64,000 nt of DNA, from contig DF239428.1 in the NCBI GenBank assembly GCA_000507305.1, positions 62,001 to 126,000 on the forward strand. The letters run 5' to 3'. Every line of letters begins with the position of its first letter. Position 1 is the stretch's first letter. Below the pieces are notes generated by a model. The model was not told the DNA's origin. It searched no databases and saw only the letters and a list, made by a program, of their open reading frames with translations. This DNA is from Breviolum minutum Mf 1.05b.01 (lineage: Eukaryota; Sar; Dinophyceae; Suessiales; Symbiodiniaceae). Made by a program: the position numbers and the translations under genes. Positions 43,768 to 55,143 of this stretch are shown here, one piece after another.

Positions 43768-46648
43768 CGACGATGACGGTGATGACGGTGATGGTGGCAA
43801 TGATGATGATATTGGTGATCACAAATACATAGGATAATATGTTATCCACTACATAAGATACAGTAATAGCGGTACAAGCATTATCACCATGACCACAACA
43901 ACGACAGTGCTGCTGGTGATGATGGTACAACGACGACGAACATGGAGTGTGGCACTGGAATATGCTAAAACACAACTATCAAATGTTACAAGCAATGTCA
44001 AATTACCATTATGAACCAAAGCAGTCAGGATTGTCAAGTCATTTCATCCCAAATTTTCTTGGCCATGACAAATAGTTAAAGGACTTCTCCTTCTTTCAAC
44101 CAGACATCTTGGGTCGTTGGATTTGTTTGTGTTCTAGAAACCAATCTACCAATCTACTGTAAAGAAGAGTCATTGGAAGCCCTCCAACTTCATATCTTCC
44201 GGCGGAATCATGTCGTCATCATGTCGAGTCGAGTTGCAATGAGTTTGATGGTGAAGACATCCAAGGATTTTCGCCATTGTGGAAAGGTCCGCCAATTCAA
44301 CATAATCACCTCAGACTGGACCATGCTGTGAATCGCCAATCCGTTTCAGACAAAATCCAAAGGTTGTTGTTGGCACAACGCAAATAAAAAATTCGCCTGT
44401 GAGTTCTTCAAACTTCAAACATCTTGCTGATATGGTTGGACTTTTCCACTCAAAGTAGTTTGATCTACCGCTCTTCCAAGACTTGACCAAAGCACCTTTC
44501 TCTTGCTGCATCCCAAGAAACGCATCCCCAATGTGTTTCAAAAATTCTCTCCGTTTACTGCCAGAATACACCAGAATCATGTATATACAATCTGACAATC
44601 AAATATCAAATCACAATCTTTTTCATCCCAAAAAAAACTGGTACATTACATACATCTAAAATCATGTAAAATCGACCAAATATATAAAATAAACAAAAAA
44701 AATCCTCCAAAATCTCCAAATGCGCTCATCTCCCTTCACTTCATGCCGCACCTTCGCAGTGGGATTGGCTTTGGCCAATGGTTCCATCAACAATTCCAAG
44801 CCATCTAAGGCAACAGCTTCCATGCGACACTTCGAAATCCTTGGAGAAACCGCCGTTCCAAAGGACCGCTCCCTCCCATAGGATCCATGGGAGGAACGGT
44901 ATAGTTACCTACTAATTTACCATAAAAATCAACCAAATATAGGTAGATATATATATCAGTCCCATGGAACCTATGGGCCTGTTTAGCTGTTGCTTGATCT
45001 TGTTATTTTTTTAGGGGATTGAGTTGAAGGAAAAATGGGGTGGGGTTAAATGCTGGAAATCAACATGTATACATGATTAAACAAACGAAAGCCTTGGATG
45101 TTCGACCATGATTAAAAATATGCTCAAAAGTGTGTGCGTGACATCTTTTGTTGATGTTTGTTGATTTGTGTTTTGCATGTGTTGATTTCCTTTTTGGTTG
45201 AGTTGAATGCTTCAACAGGTTTTTAAACACTTGAAACCCCTATTTTCAGCTTTTTTCAAATTGTGCAAGCCACCAGTTAACCTATGTATATAAGTCTCCC
45301 CCAAACATAGGGATGCTTGACTCGAGAATCACAACTAACATCCAAGAGGTTAAGGACAAGAGACTTTTGCATCAAACGAGATCGCAACTGCTCATCGGTA
45401 TGAAGTTCCTGGCTGATTTACAATCAAAAAGATCTAGTTGGTGGTTGTTTGAAAAATATTCTATAGGAAAATGTCTTCATTTCCCCAGGTAAGGTTGAAA
45501 AAAAAAACTGTTTGAAATTACCACCTAGAGATACCTTGAATGAGACGAAAAAAGTGGCACTCGACCTTGTGGATTTCATAAAGATGTTAGACATCCGAGA
45601 ATTCACATGGCACCTGAAAATAGACCCCTGGAAAAGGAGATTCTTATTAGAAACAATTTTTAGAAAACCCATCATTTCTAGGCTCCAGCTCTTAGTATTT
45701 GGGGAATGTTATATCTATTTATATCTTATCTTCTGGGCTTCCATGGGGTTAACAAAGTTGACCCATCGATCTGGTCGACACGAAAAAAACTGGATCCACC
45801 CTCTCCCGTCCGATGTCCCTAGCGATGTAGGGCTGAGTCAGATTGGCATAGTGACCCTTCTCTTCTCGCAACTCATGGACCAAGTCCCACCAGGGAAGGA
45901 AATGGAAATCCTGTGGCAGGCATCAAAAATGAGCCCAAAAAAAAAACACATCTTACTTTCCATTATACTGGTTGTTTAATAGGGATCCTTATATAATGGT
46001 TTTTTGTACCCTTATAACTGGGTAGTATAATCCCTTATATACCCTAAACCACCAGGGTTTTATGGCACTAGGCACTAAACCCGCACCGATGTGATGCTGA
46101 AATCCGCTCGCAGGAAAAAGTCAATGTCCTTCCCGCGTCTAGGTAAGTACTAGTTACTATAATTACTAGGTTCCACTTGCATATCACTTCGCAGTTCTGT
46201 TCACAAGCACCTTGTAAGTAGTAAGAAATCATTGGATTGCTTGGCAAATTTTAAACAGGCAACTGCTTTTTTCTGCATTTGCATTGCCAGAAAATACCCC
46301 CAACACCACAAATGCTGGGGGATGCCAGGAGATCCGTTTCCACTTCCCTGGATTCAATCTTCAGATTTCATTGCCTTTTTTGTTGATCAAAAATGGAACT
46401 GCAAGAGATTCATGGTTGAAGTTGTTGATAGTTTTGGAATCACTGAAATGCTAGGAACCTTTCAATCTTAAGAAAAATTCAACTCCCAGGATTTTAGGAT
46501 CAATCCCCAGATTCTGATGAGAAAAACCTAAGACCTCCCAGTCCCCCAACGGCCGATCCGCCTCGCTATGATAGGCACGGACACCCAACTCATTCAGCGC
46601 ATGACAAATGGTACGTGTACCACTCTTAGCCAAGCCCAAGATTAAGAC
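40950..46648 (-). CDS. sulfotransferase-like P-loop protein (Sulfotransfer_4 type)
   Basis: 46,535-46,648 (38 codons, phase 0, acceptor TTCCAG, donor GAG/GTCTTA) starts LILGLAKSGTRTICHALNE, the PAPS-binding P-loop of this family. 44,752-44,872 reads EAVALDGLELLMEPLAKANP then TAK before GTGCGG, matching the segment that ends in AKV.L. 43,035-43,080 reads DSRRWKTLVFADGVM, fitting the RDxxxW segment. 42,390-42,472 reads LLRPLDRLISGDVVEHVLRS. 40,950-41,082 reads EKVDEYFPKEQVFEWD and NTLEELCQFLEISPCP, the typical C-terminal YFP...LCxFL...P end. Likely internal exons: 45,529-45,620, 45,350-45,418 (LHTDEQLRSRLMQKSLVLNL), 44,390-44,575 (EFLKHIGDAFLGMQQEKGAL), and perhaps 44,296-44,350. These proteins transfer sulfate from PAPS to small molecules or glycans, but the substrate is unknown. 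A, F, H and D elements and a GAT repeat lie in its introns. Confidence 0.72.
41117..41238. mobile_element. TIR element family D
   Basis: Ends GGGGTTTCCTTAAATGGTGG and CCACCATTTTAGGAAACCCC are near-perfect inverted repeats. It sits directly upstream (minus sense) of the last recognised sulfotransferase exon. Confidence 0.8.
41250..42385. other. sulfotransferase intron, no supported exon
   Basis: AT-rich, with scattered ATGATGTA-like words and stops in every frame. Nothing beyond the D element at its left edge can be supported. Confidence 0.5.
43565..43800. repeat. (GAT)n/(GAG)n triplet array
   Basis: GATGAGGATGATG-type triplets, mirrored in kind by the ATC array at 32.5 kb. A weaker GAT/CAT-rich zone runs from 43,260 to 43,500. 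Lies within a sulfotransferase intron. Confidence 0.85.
44873..44980. mobile_element. TIR element family F
   Basis: CTCCCATAGGATCCATGGGA and CAGTCCCATGGAACCTATGG ends. Its left edge provides the acceptor (GGGAG) of the sulfotransferase exon 44,752-44,872. Confidence 0.8.
45437..45528 (-). mobile_element. introner-like element family A
   Basis: TIRs GTTGGTGGTTG and GAAATTACCACCTAG. On the minus strand the surrounding intron can be drawn from AAG/GTATCT to CCAG/GAA in phase 0, inside the sulfotransferase gene. Confidence 0.8.
45950..46053. mobile_element. TIR-like element family H
   Basis: Second copy of the family at 19,484, in the same orientation, inside the sulfotransferase gene. Confidence 0.75.
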
Positions 46649-46699
46649 CTGGAAGAATGCCAGTGGATGTTGGAAGAATGCCCCACCGAGGCCCCCTAG

Positions 46700-47190
46700 T
46701 GATATTCTAAAAATCCGGAAACTGTTCGACTAATGATGATTATGTATGCTTCAAATACAAAGTGCGGAACATAAATAAACAGTCCATCTCTTCACAAACG
46801 ACTCTATCATCGGGCCAACTGCAGCTGCTGATTCTTTTTCTTTCCCACAACGTCGTGTCGGAGTCGGAGCTCCGCACGATTAACTGATGTGAACATGTAT
46901 CAAGGATCTCCAAGTACCTTCAACAATACCTACTGTCATCACAACAAGGCTTTTTTGAAAGAATCCATTTCATCATAGTTCATCCCATTTCCATCCACTT
47001 TCATCCCATTTCCGTCCATTTCATCCTCTTTTTTTTGTCAAATTTGAAGCCCTACAAGTTTGTTTTCCACCCCTCGCTGCCTTGATTCCTGACTGGTTTT
47101 CAGGCAATGCATCGTGAGCACAGCCAACGGGATATTGCGTCATAAAATGCCATAGATCCCAGTCTTTTGCCACCCTCGGAAGTCAGGGAC
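46700..47190. other. no supported gene; region upstream of the sulfotransferase P-loop exon
   Basis: Would contain the sulfotransferase 5' exons or start. A GC-richer patch at 46,800-46,890 is not clearly open. TCATCCCATTTC units at 46,975-47,025 form a small imperfect repeat. Confidence 0.4.
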
Positions 47191-47194
47191 GCCA

Positions 47195-47634
47195 GTGTCA
47201 TTTTATGTTTCAATATGTTTCATGTCTAAAAAGATTGACCTTGCAAAAAGAGCTCACAACTTCTACGGTTTAAACTACCAGTTTGCCCGAGATGAACTTA
47301 GAGATCCAAACTCCAAACATCTTCACAACAAAGGCATGGTGAAGTTCCATCTTTTTCCTGCGACGACTTCACCCCCAACTCCATGAGTTTGCCACAACTT
47401 TCTACAGAGACACAGTGAGATCCAGATGAAGAGCACCAGTTTCAGAAGGAAGAAAAGCCAGCTGCAGCAACTGCGCAGCATGGCTACAACTCTTTTTTGT
47501 TCAGATCTGATCGAAATGTTGCGAACGCCTGGTATGGGCGACAAGATCTCAATAAAAGTCTTGAATCTCTGGAGAAATGTTTGCGCCCGGGTCCTTTGGA
47601 ACCAGTAAACGACTTCACACAAAAAAATGTAAGT
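47195..47634 (+). CDS. candidate plus-strand exons, unknown product
   Basis: 47,195-47,386 reads KRAHNFYGLNYQFARDELRD, and 47,419-47,631 reads RNVANAWYGRQDLNKSLESL ending at a strong donor AAT/GTAAGTTG. The composition is charged and protein-like. The minus strand is also open for 143 codons over the second stretch, but it is rich in Cys, Phe and Leu, as expected for an antisense frame. If real, this gene opposes the sulfotransferase next to it. Confidence 0.36.
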
Positions 47635-48549
47635 TGCGCAACACACATGCGAAAAACTGGGGCACAAGTTTTGCAACCAACACATACAGCTATATCGTGT
47701 CGACTCTTTCAATCTCGTCTCTTTCTGGATGACAAGAAACTTTAAGGACATTGAGCCAGCTGCACAAGTGCGAAATTCGTTTCAGTGGCAGGTCAAAGTC
47801 TTGTCTTACATGAAGCCAATCATGTTCAGCAATCCACACCAAGAAACGGTGTGAACGAAGCAAATTTCATACCCTTCACCTCTCCAATTACCTAAATATG
47901 CTGCCTATGCAGCAAACCTTTAACAGAAATTCTAAAGAACTCATGGGACCCTTTGCTAAGACCTAAACTCATTGACATCCCAATTTCACCCGCCTCCACC
48001 TTCTACTTGCTTCAAGTGGAGACTGAAAAAATGTAAATCACTTGTTTCTCAGCTTCAGACATGGCTCATGGTGACACGGTAAGCACCACCGTGTCCCTGC
48101 GCACAGAGTAAAGATTCGCAAGTGACTCACAAATCACAACTGTTCTCTTGCAGAACAGTCACATTCCCAACTAGCACAATTTCCAAAACTACAAAATGTC
48201 AAGACATTTCAGTCCTGGATTCTCAAGCAGCATTTTTAGAGTTGACCTATTTCACAAGACTCTTTATAGTTTGTTGGGTTTCCTTTCAACGATTTTTCCT
48301 CCCAAAACCGTTGGGTTGCCCGGACAAAAAGCGGGGAAAGTGGCCGGCTGCAAGGGGATGAAACGCGGGTGTTGGTAGGTTTTGGTGACTCCCCGGAAGA
48401 ACACTTTCAATAACATATCTTAAATCAATGATTATCTCTTTTTGAAAGAGTGGATTGGCAATCTTTTCTTTTGATGCAAATTGAAGATTGTGATAAGTTC
48501 CATAAATATAGATATATATGATATAAGTTCCTAATTGAAAAAAAACATC

Positions 48550-49255
48550 TCATGCGCAAAATTTCTTAGTGTCACAGTAGTTTCCACTTGAGGGACCTTT
48601 TTTTTTCTGGGAGGCGTTTCCGGCGGGTTGCATCTGACATTGCTTTCATCCCTGTTTTGATCCGAAATGGCAGGATCCAAAAAAAAACTAGATTTTGTGG
48701 CTTCAAATATCCAGATTCTGAAGAAACTGAGATTTGCCAAGTGGAACTCTATGCTATGTGATGTGGCTATGAGATTCTTTTGGACCCTCAAGTTGCTCCA
48801 ACAGAAACTTTTAATAAAAAATTCTCTAGTATCAATTCGATTCATTGTATTGTAGGAAGATCAGAACCTGAAAGCAAAGGCATGACTCTATACGCTCACT
48901 CCATTGGAAAAGGCGTCGCTGATCGAATTTGCTAAAACAACGACCGTTTTTCGCAAAATCTTGGAACGGAAAGGTCATATATAAACTGAAAGTGACATGC
49001 TAACATACTGACATGTAACATACTTGTATAATCAAGAAACCCCTTGCACACGAGTCTCATGTTCCGGGAGCAAGAAACAAAATCAAGAAACAAAAAAGCT
49101 CCAATTCAGGGTACCATCATCTTTCGATTAAACCGGCAAATCATGTTTCTCGTACCTCTGGAGAAATGAAAAAAAATCCTTTCCAATCCCGGATGGGCAG
49201 CCAGGTGCCAGGACATGGCATTGGTAATAGCTTCTTGCTGTGTGACTGACAACTT
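48550..49255 (-). CDS. candidate exons, probably 3' part of or downstream of M5
   Basis: About 49,160-49,250 reads QEAITNAMSWHLAAHPGLER, donor AGAG/GTACGA. About 48,560-48,690 reads SDATRRKRLPEKKRSLKWKL or, in another frame, ESNVRCNPPETPPRKKKVPQ. A plus-strand frame at 48,661-48,840 (KLDFVASNIQILKKLRFAKW) competes. No family recognised. Confidence 0.33.
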
Positions 49256-49525
49256 TGGTAGAAGCTCCTAGCTTACAGGAGTTTGATGTGGGATTTCTTC
49301 TTGTTGAGATGTGTCAAAAAAGTGGCCCACCAAAAAAAGAAGTGAGTGTGCAAAAAATCCAAAGTGGTGATAGTAGGTGATCAATATATATATATATATG
49401 CATATAACATAATGATAGTATATAGTGATACGAATGATGCTTTTGATGATGATTATTATTATATTATTATTCAATATTGTGGTGTAACGAATGGCTCATT
49501 AGAATTCATTAGAATGGTTCAATCT

Positions 49526-52500
49526 CTATGATCCCCCAAAATCCCAAAAATCCGCCCAAAAGGCCCTTCGTGGCTCCTCGGGCGCTTCCCAAATATCAGC
49601 GGTGCTTAAAATCTCTTCACAACGATTGAAGATCTCCTGCCAAGGGGCCCAGCTGGCCCCTGTAGAGTTGAGGTGTGTCTCCGAAGAGATTTGTTGATTG
49701 GAATATTTAAAATGGCAAGCAAGACAGAAAAGTGTTTTCATGATTTCAATAACACCTACTGTATAATGAGTTTCCAATAGACACCAATATTACGGCATAG
49801 TGCAAATGTTATAGAATGTTGGTTCATGATTGTTCAACCTTAAATTCTCATTCAATTGGATCATCATGTCCTTCATTCCACAAAATCAAGCAATGGCATC
49901 ACATGTGCCATGATTGCCACATTGAAACTCACCTTGAAAAGTGAATTTGAATTCGACGCCTCCTTGGCATCGTTTTCTCCCACGAGCCGTGCATACCACG
50001 AATCAATGATGGCACCTGGGGTGCTAGAGAAAGTGAAGGGCATGGTCAAATTAGCATCACAAAATATCACAAAGATATACATATGATATCACATAAGCAA
50101 TATAATGTATAATGTTAATGTATACATACGTATGTATACCAAGCTTTTCGTTGAAAAACATCTCTGACCAATATTCCAAAAAAAAATCTCACCACAGATT
50201 TTCTACAAACGTCTCCCTATTGCTTTCTGAACAGCTTTTTGAAGGTCTCCTTTTTCCACCCCACCCAAGACGACCCACAAAAAAGCCACACCTTTCAACA
50301 CGGGGTTGAAGGTCACCTGACAAGCCAACATGAAGATAATGCATGTCTCATGCCTTTTTTTGGCATCACCAAAAGAGCATATCTATTCTTTATTAACCCT
50401 ACGGAAGGGGGCTAGTCCTTAAATAAAAAAACTAGAGAGGGGTCTGAGTCAGAGAAGGAATTGCGTGGCCTTCATCATTTTGCGGATTCATCAATCAAAA
50501 GGTAGTACAATATGGTTGGTTGCATTCCGGTAGTATCCTTGTATCACATCATATCACATCACATCACATCATCATATAAAAATTCCTTTCACCCCAACTT
50601 CACATCACATCCAGATTTTTTTTGGGATACATAATCTTCACATATCGCCGCGATCGCCTTATTGGCCTTGCGAGCCGCCACGAGGTTTTTTAAGGCCTCC
50701 CTTTGTCGACCCGCAACGGTGGCATAAATGGCCTCGGGTGGAGACCGTGTCGGTTGGTGTCCATTGGTCCATGATGGGAACAAACTCACAGGACAGTCGA
50801 GGTCCCCGGACAATAGGCCGACATTCCATACGCCTGAGGCAATAAAATCACAAGTGAACAAGACAATTGCGGTTGAACTAGTTTTATTTAAACACAATAA
50901 ATCTTCTATCACCTTAATCGCAACCCTAAACATCCCTAAACAACCAACTTGTGAACAACTGGCACTGTTCATTTCTAACTATATCACACATCACGACCAG
51001 CGCATCTTCACCGCAATATGCGAAGCCACATCTTGGAATGATAGAGGGATTGGTAAATCTGTGCAGAACTAGTTGGTGGTTTCAACCCCTTTGAAAAATA
51101 TTAGTCAAATTGGATCCTTTCCCCCAGGTAGGGATGAAAATAAAAAATATTTGAAACCACCACCCAGAGAAGCTAGATCTTCGCAAACCTTGTGTTTTGG
51201 ACACTTTCTTGAAAATTCACACAAATTGGTCAGACGACACTGCTTCAAGCCAACCTTTGCTTGTGTATCTGGCCTGCTAAAATGCCACTGGCCACGCAAA
51301 CCAAACGGTGGAAAATCATACAATCGTAACACAAATGTTGCCAACATGTCTGCCATTTACTGCCAGGTTGGGTTCAAACAATAGAGGTTTCAGCTTAAAA
51401 AAAACACCGAGGTTTCCCCACTGTCTTTGTAGGGCCAAGGACAAAGACTTCGAGGTGATTGCATCAATGGCCTTAATTTGCCGTTGATGCCATCATTTCA
51501 AAACGGTTACCATCACTACCACCAGATTGAAACAACAACAATGTACTGTATCAACATGTATATATATATATATATGGGTGTTTCCAAAAATAGTGGTACC
51601 CCAAAATGGATGGTTTATAATGAAAAACCCTATTAAAATGGACGATTTGGGGGTACCACTATTTCAGGAAACACCCATATATACCCACAACTGCATGGCG
51701 GACCCTCAAGTAGTTGAGTGTACACATGTATCATCATGTATCAACATGTCCCAGGTCCCATCGAACGTACATACCTTCACTTGGTCGCCTCGCACGAACG
51801 GCGAAACGAGTCTCATCGACAGCCTGTCAACGCTGATTTCCAGATTCAGAAAGCTTTTGGTGTCGAAGTCACCAAACCTTCTACAAATTTTTACACCACT
51901 AAACTGGATCATCAAATCCTCATCATTCAAATCCATGTCCCTTGCCATCCCCAACCCCATGAAACTGGATCCATTGTGTTTCAATGTTGAAAAAAGTTCG
52001 CAGACACCACGTAAGGTCCCATCTCTTGCTGAACCGGGATCCGACCTCACATAGGAAGGTCACATCCTCACACAAGGCGATTTTTTGGGAGACTACATTG
52101 CCTTTGGGGCCTTTGCCTATTTTCAGGGGCCACCCTCTTAGTTTCAGGTTTGGGTAGTTGATACTTGATACTGCCTCGGAGTTGTCATTCCAATTCGAAT
52201 ACCTTGGACTCAGATCTGATGTCTATAACAGGTTGGCACCATGGCACCTCACCAGTGAGGTAGATAGCATCAACCTGAGGTTTGGTTGAGCGATTCGTTT
52301 CAGGGAGGATACTCCCACGAAAACGAACACGGCAATGGCATAATCCATACTATCCATGTATGGTATATTCACTTACATTTGGTTGATTTTCATGGTAAAT
52401 GTAGGTAAATAATGGTAAATATATGCATACATGGATGGTATGGGGAATGGAACAACAACCATTTGAAGATGAATTTCCTATTAAAAATGGTGATGTTCTC

Positions 52501-54455
52501 ATTGTCATGTTCGTTTTCGGGGGTGTAGAGGATACGCCTAAGCCAGGATGCTTTTTCTTTCAAGCCTCCATAGTGTTGATCATAATTCCAATGAGTTAAC
52601 ATACAAGTTATGACTTTTCCGACGAGTTACTTCCACCCCAAACAAAAAAGAAGAAGCAAAAAACAAGAAAAGATACAATAAACAGGTATCAGGTGTTGAA
52701 ATCTAGACTTCAATCTTCACACCAAACATCCATAATAAGACTTCAAATCTGACGAAAGTTTCAACCTTTTCGTGCTTGGAAGTTCATCCCCCCCCTGGTC
52801 ACCACAAAGACGATCGGCGATTCCAGCCTTACCCTTCAAGGCTTCCGTTAAGGTCACGGTAAATCCGCCCTGATCAGCACATCTTCCAATGACTTCCCAT
52901 AGGTTTAAAAGGTCGCTAAATTTTTTACAGATGGCACAAAGAGGTTGGACATGTGGTAATTAAGTAAAGTTTGGAGAAATGAATTGGATATAGGACATTA
53001 ATTCATATTCCGTTTTCGTTGGTTGTTTGAGATGCCATCGAACCAAAAGTAGGTTTCAGGAATTGTGTCAACGACGCTTGAATTCTATCACCTTTTCTTT
53101 CCATCACGTTAAATGTGATACACCACCCCATTTGGAGAAGAGTTCTTTGATGGATCAAACGGTCAAACATTAATCTGTGCTAGGAAGTGCAAACATTATG
53201 GAACAAAAATGTTCCGAAACATGAAACAACATTCATCTTGAGACAACTCTTTCACAACCTACGACAGAATCTCACCCTCACTTTTTCAGAAATCTCAGCT
53301 TTTTCTGGGAACAGCCAAGGTTGAAAACTTTGCAACTTTGGCTTTCAGCTTTGCTGATTCTGATCCAACCACTGCACTTCACAACGACATTTCTTACCCA
53401 AATCATTTAGAATCTCAATGACGTGAGTCATTATTTCCATCACTACCTGTCCCTGATAATTCTCGTCAAAGAGTCAAAGCAATACTGTGTTGCAAAAAAA
53501 ATCCTAACAATGATGACGACTTTTCACCTATGCTTCGACAAAAAAAGAAATACACATGCTTTCGTCGACGTCATGGGCGGGATCAGAAAAACAGCTCTAT
53601 GGGAACTTTGCTCCGGATAGACATGCCATCCAACTCCAACTCTTAGTATCTAATTAGTACCTGCATATAACTCCAACCAAGTCATACCTTTGTTAAAAGT
53701 AAAGCCTCTAAAAAACATAGCATTTGTGTAGAGACCGAATGGAAAAAACTGGAATCGCAGCAAGGAGGGGGTCCGGCAGCCAACACAGTGATCTTGCACT
53801 TTGTCAAAATCAACTTGAAGCAGCTCTTTTGGCGGCCAAGAGGTTTTTTAAGGCTCAAAATATGTGTTGCTTTGTTTCAATTTGTTCCCTCAAAAATTGA
53901 ATCCATGAAAGAAACAAAACAGACTCAGCAGGCTGAATCCTAATGATGCAAACTATGACGAAGACAACATTTGTTAAGCTTAGATGCAGCTTCTTCATGC
54001 TATGTTGAAACACCTCCATGGCCAAATGGCCGCACCCCCGCAATTCACGTTTGGTACTTCCTGGCTGATTTCTCACCTCAGCTTTCACATCTGCTGGGCA
54101 CAAATCAACCACATAATCCAACGTTTTTCCACGGCTAGAAACGGCTTGGATGATCCCAAAACTCTGGTACTACAAAGTGCAGGGTGGTAAGGGCAATTAG
54201 GGCTACAAAAACCATACGAAATACATGATTGTAGCGGCCCCAAGCTCATTCAAAATGTAGTTGTAATTTCGAGGGGGATGCTTAAATAAACCCCAAAAAC
54301 AACCTAAAACCATATAAAACCCAAGCATCCCTCAAATCAACTACTGATCCACCCTTGAAATGACCCAGGTTTGTGACAAATCAATCTTCCTCAATCTTGG
54401 GTTCAGTGACCACGAAGCGCCTTACGGTTTCGAGGTGATGGTGATGTCTCCTGCA
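49526..54455 (-). CDS. unrecognised many-exon gene M5
   Basis: Right to left: about 54,375-54,455 (HLETVRRFVVTEPKIEED); 54,077-54,163 (29 codons, phase 0, GTACCAG and GAG/GTGAGA; IIQAVSSRGKTLDYVVDLCP); about 53,960-54,050; 53,282-53,353 (donor GTGAGG); 52,803-52,892 (GGFTVTLTEALKGKAGIADR); about 52,530-52,605 (YGGLKEKASWLRR); 51,775-52,028 (254 bases, GTTCAG and AAG/GTATGTAC; ENDS with RLVSPFVRGDQVK); 51,168-51,360 (DFPPFGLRGQWHFSRPDTQA); about 50,590-50,830 (REALKNLVAARKANKAIAAI); 49,933-50,023 (AIIDSWYARLVGENDAKEAS, donor AAG/GTGAGT); 49,526-49,659 (ADIWEAPEEPRRAFWADFWD then stop). An A element sits between the 51.2 kb exon and the next. No domain is recognised. The 49,526 stop may be the C-terminus. 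Confidence 0.52.
50546..50580. repeat. CACAT/CATAT short tandem repeat
   Basis: ATCACATCATATCACATCAC, about seven 5-base units, immediately 3' of the 50.6 kb candidate exon. Confidence 0.75.
51072..51167 (-). mobile_element. introner-like element family A
   Basis: TIRs GTTGGTGGTTTCAACCC and TTGAAACCACCACCCAG. It lies in unrecognised gene M5. Excision on the minus strand (CTGG/GTGGTGG to AACTAG) leaves an open frame across the junction. On the plus strand it creates an immediate stop. Confidence 0.85.
51574..51680. mobile_element. TIR element family D, best copy
   Basis: 107 bases with inverted ends GGGTGTTTCCAAAAATAGTG and CACTATTTCAGGAAACACCC. The whole element could fold into one long hairpin. 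Confidence 0.85.
52310..52527. mobile_element. TIR element family C interrupted by a family F element
   Basis: ATACTCCCACGAAAACGAAC at the left and GTTCGTTTTCGGGGGTGTA at the right are the C ends. Between them lies a complete F element (52,345-52,443). Confidence 0.7.
52345..52443. mobile_element. TIR element family F nested in a C element
   Basis: CCATACTATCCATGTATGG and ACATGGATGGTATGGGG ends, with GTAAATGTAGGTAAAT interior. It splits the C element 52,310-52,527. Confidence 0.8.
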
Positions 54456-54520
54456 AGACGACAGGTCATAGGCTTCAGGATGTACTGTGATAGTTTTCAA
54501 AGATATGTGGTATAGGTAGT

Positions 54521-54639
54521 ACCCTCCCTGAAACTAACAGTTCCCCCCTGAAAATAGGCCATTCCAAAAGGAAACTAGTATTCCAACCATCCATTTTCAA
54601 ATATGTTCAGGTGCTATGTTAGTTTCAGGGAGGGTACAT
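54521..54639. mobile_element. TIR element family C
   Basis: Ends TACCCTCCCTGAAACTAACA and TGTTAGTTTCAGGGAGGGTA are a perfect 20-base inverted repeat, so this is the least decayed copy. Interior GGAAACTAGTATTCCAACC. Confidence 0.85.
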
Positions 54640-54935
54640 ATCCATGACTACATATATTTAAGTATAGACAGTGACGAAAGTATCGATGAGATCTACAGAA
54701 TCGTTCAAATGTTCTTGGTTTTACATCACAGAAGTGTAAAATATACATCATACTGATACTGTGATTGATGTATAAATGAATAAAAAAACATACAGTAATT
54801 CTAATTCATGCATCAGTTTTTTGCGCCTGAAAATTTAAGAAACCTTTTCAGGCATCTTAAAAAAGTACAGTTAATGCACCAAGGAAATGCACAAAAATTG
54901 ATCTGGATGTTAATTGCTAATCAAAGTGGCCATAC

Positions 54936-55038
54936 TGTTGATGGACAAAATCCTGCACCACCAAGGATGGTGATTATCCAATTATTTATAGGGTTTCAAC
55001 CATCCCAGGTGATGCAGGATTTCGTCCATCAACAGTAG
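54936..55038. mobile_element. TIR element family B
   Basis: TACTGTTGATGGACAAAATC and GATTTCGTCCATCAACAGTA form a near-perfect 20-base inverted repeat. Located between gene M5 and the C-terminus at 55,144. Confidence 0.85.
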
Positions 55039-55143
55039 CATAACACACATTACACGAGGCTCACATAAAGTCTCATGGTTGTTCTTGTCATTACACCCCC
55101 CAAATAGAAAAAAGTCAACATCGGTCGTGGATGAACCTTTGCT

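Noticed and set aside
47323..47751. 143-codon minus-strand open frame
   Set aside because: Very rich in Cys, Phe, Leu and Trp and best explained as the antisense of the charged plus-strand frame, although the plus exon itself is only moderately supported.
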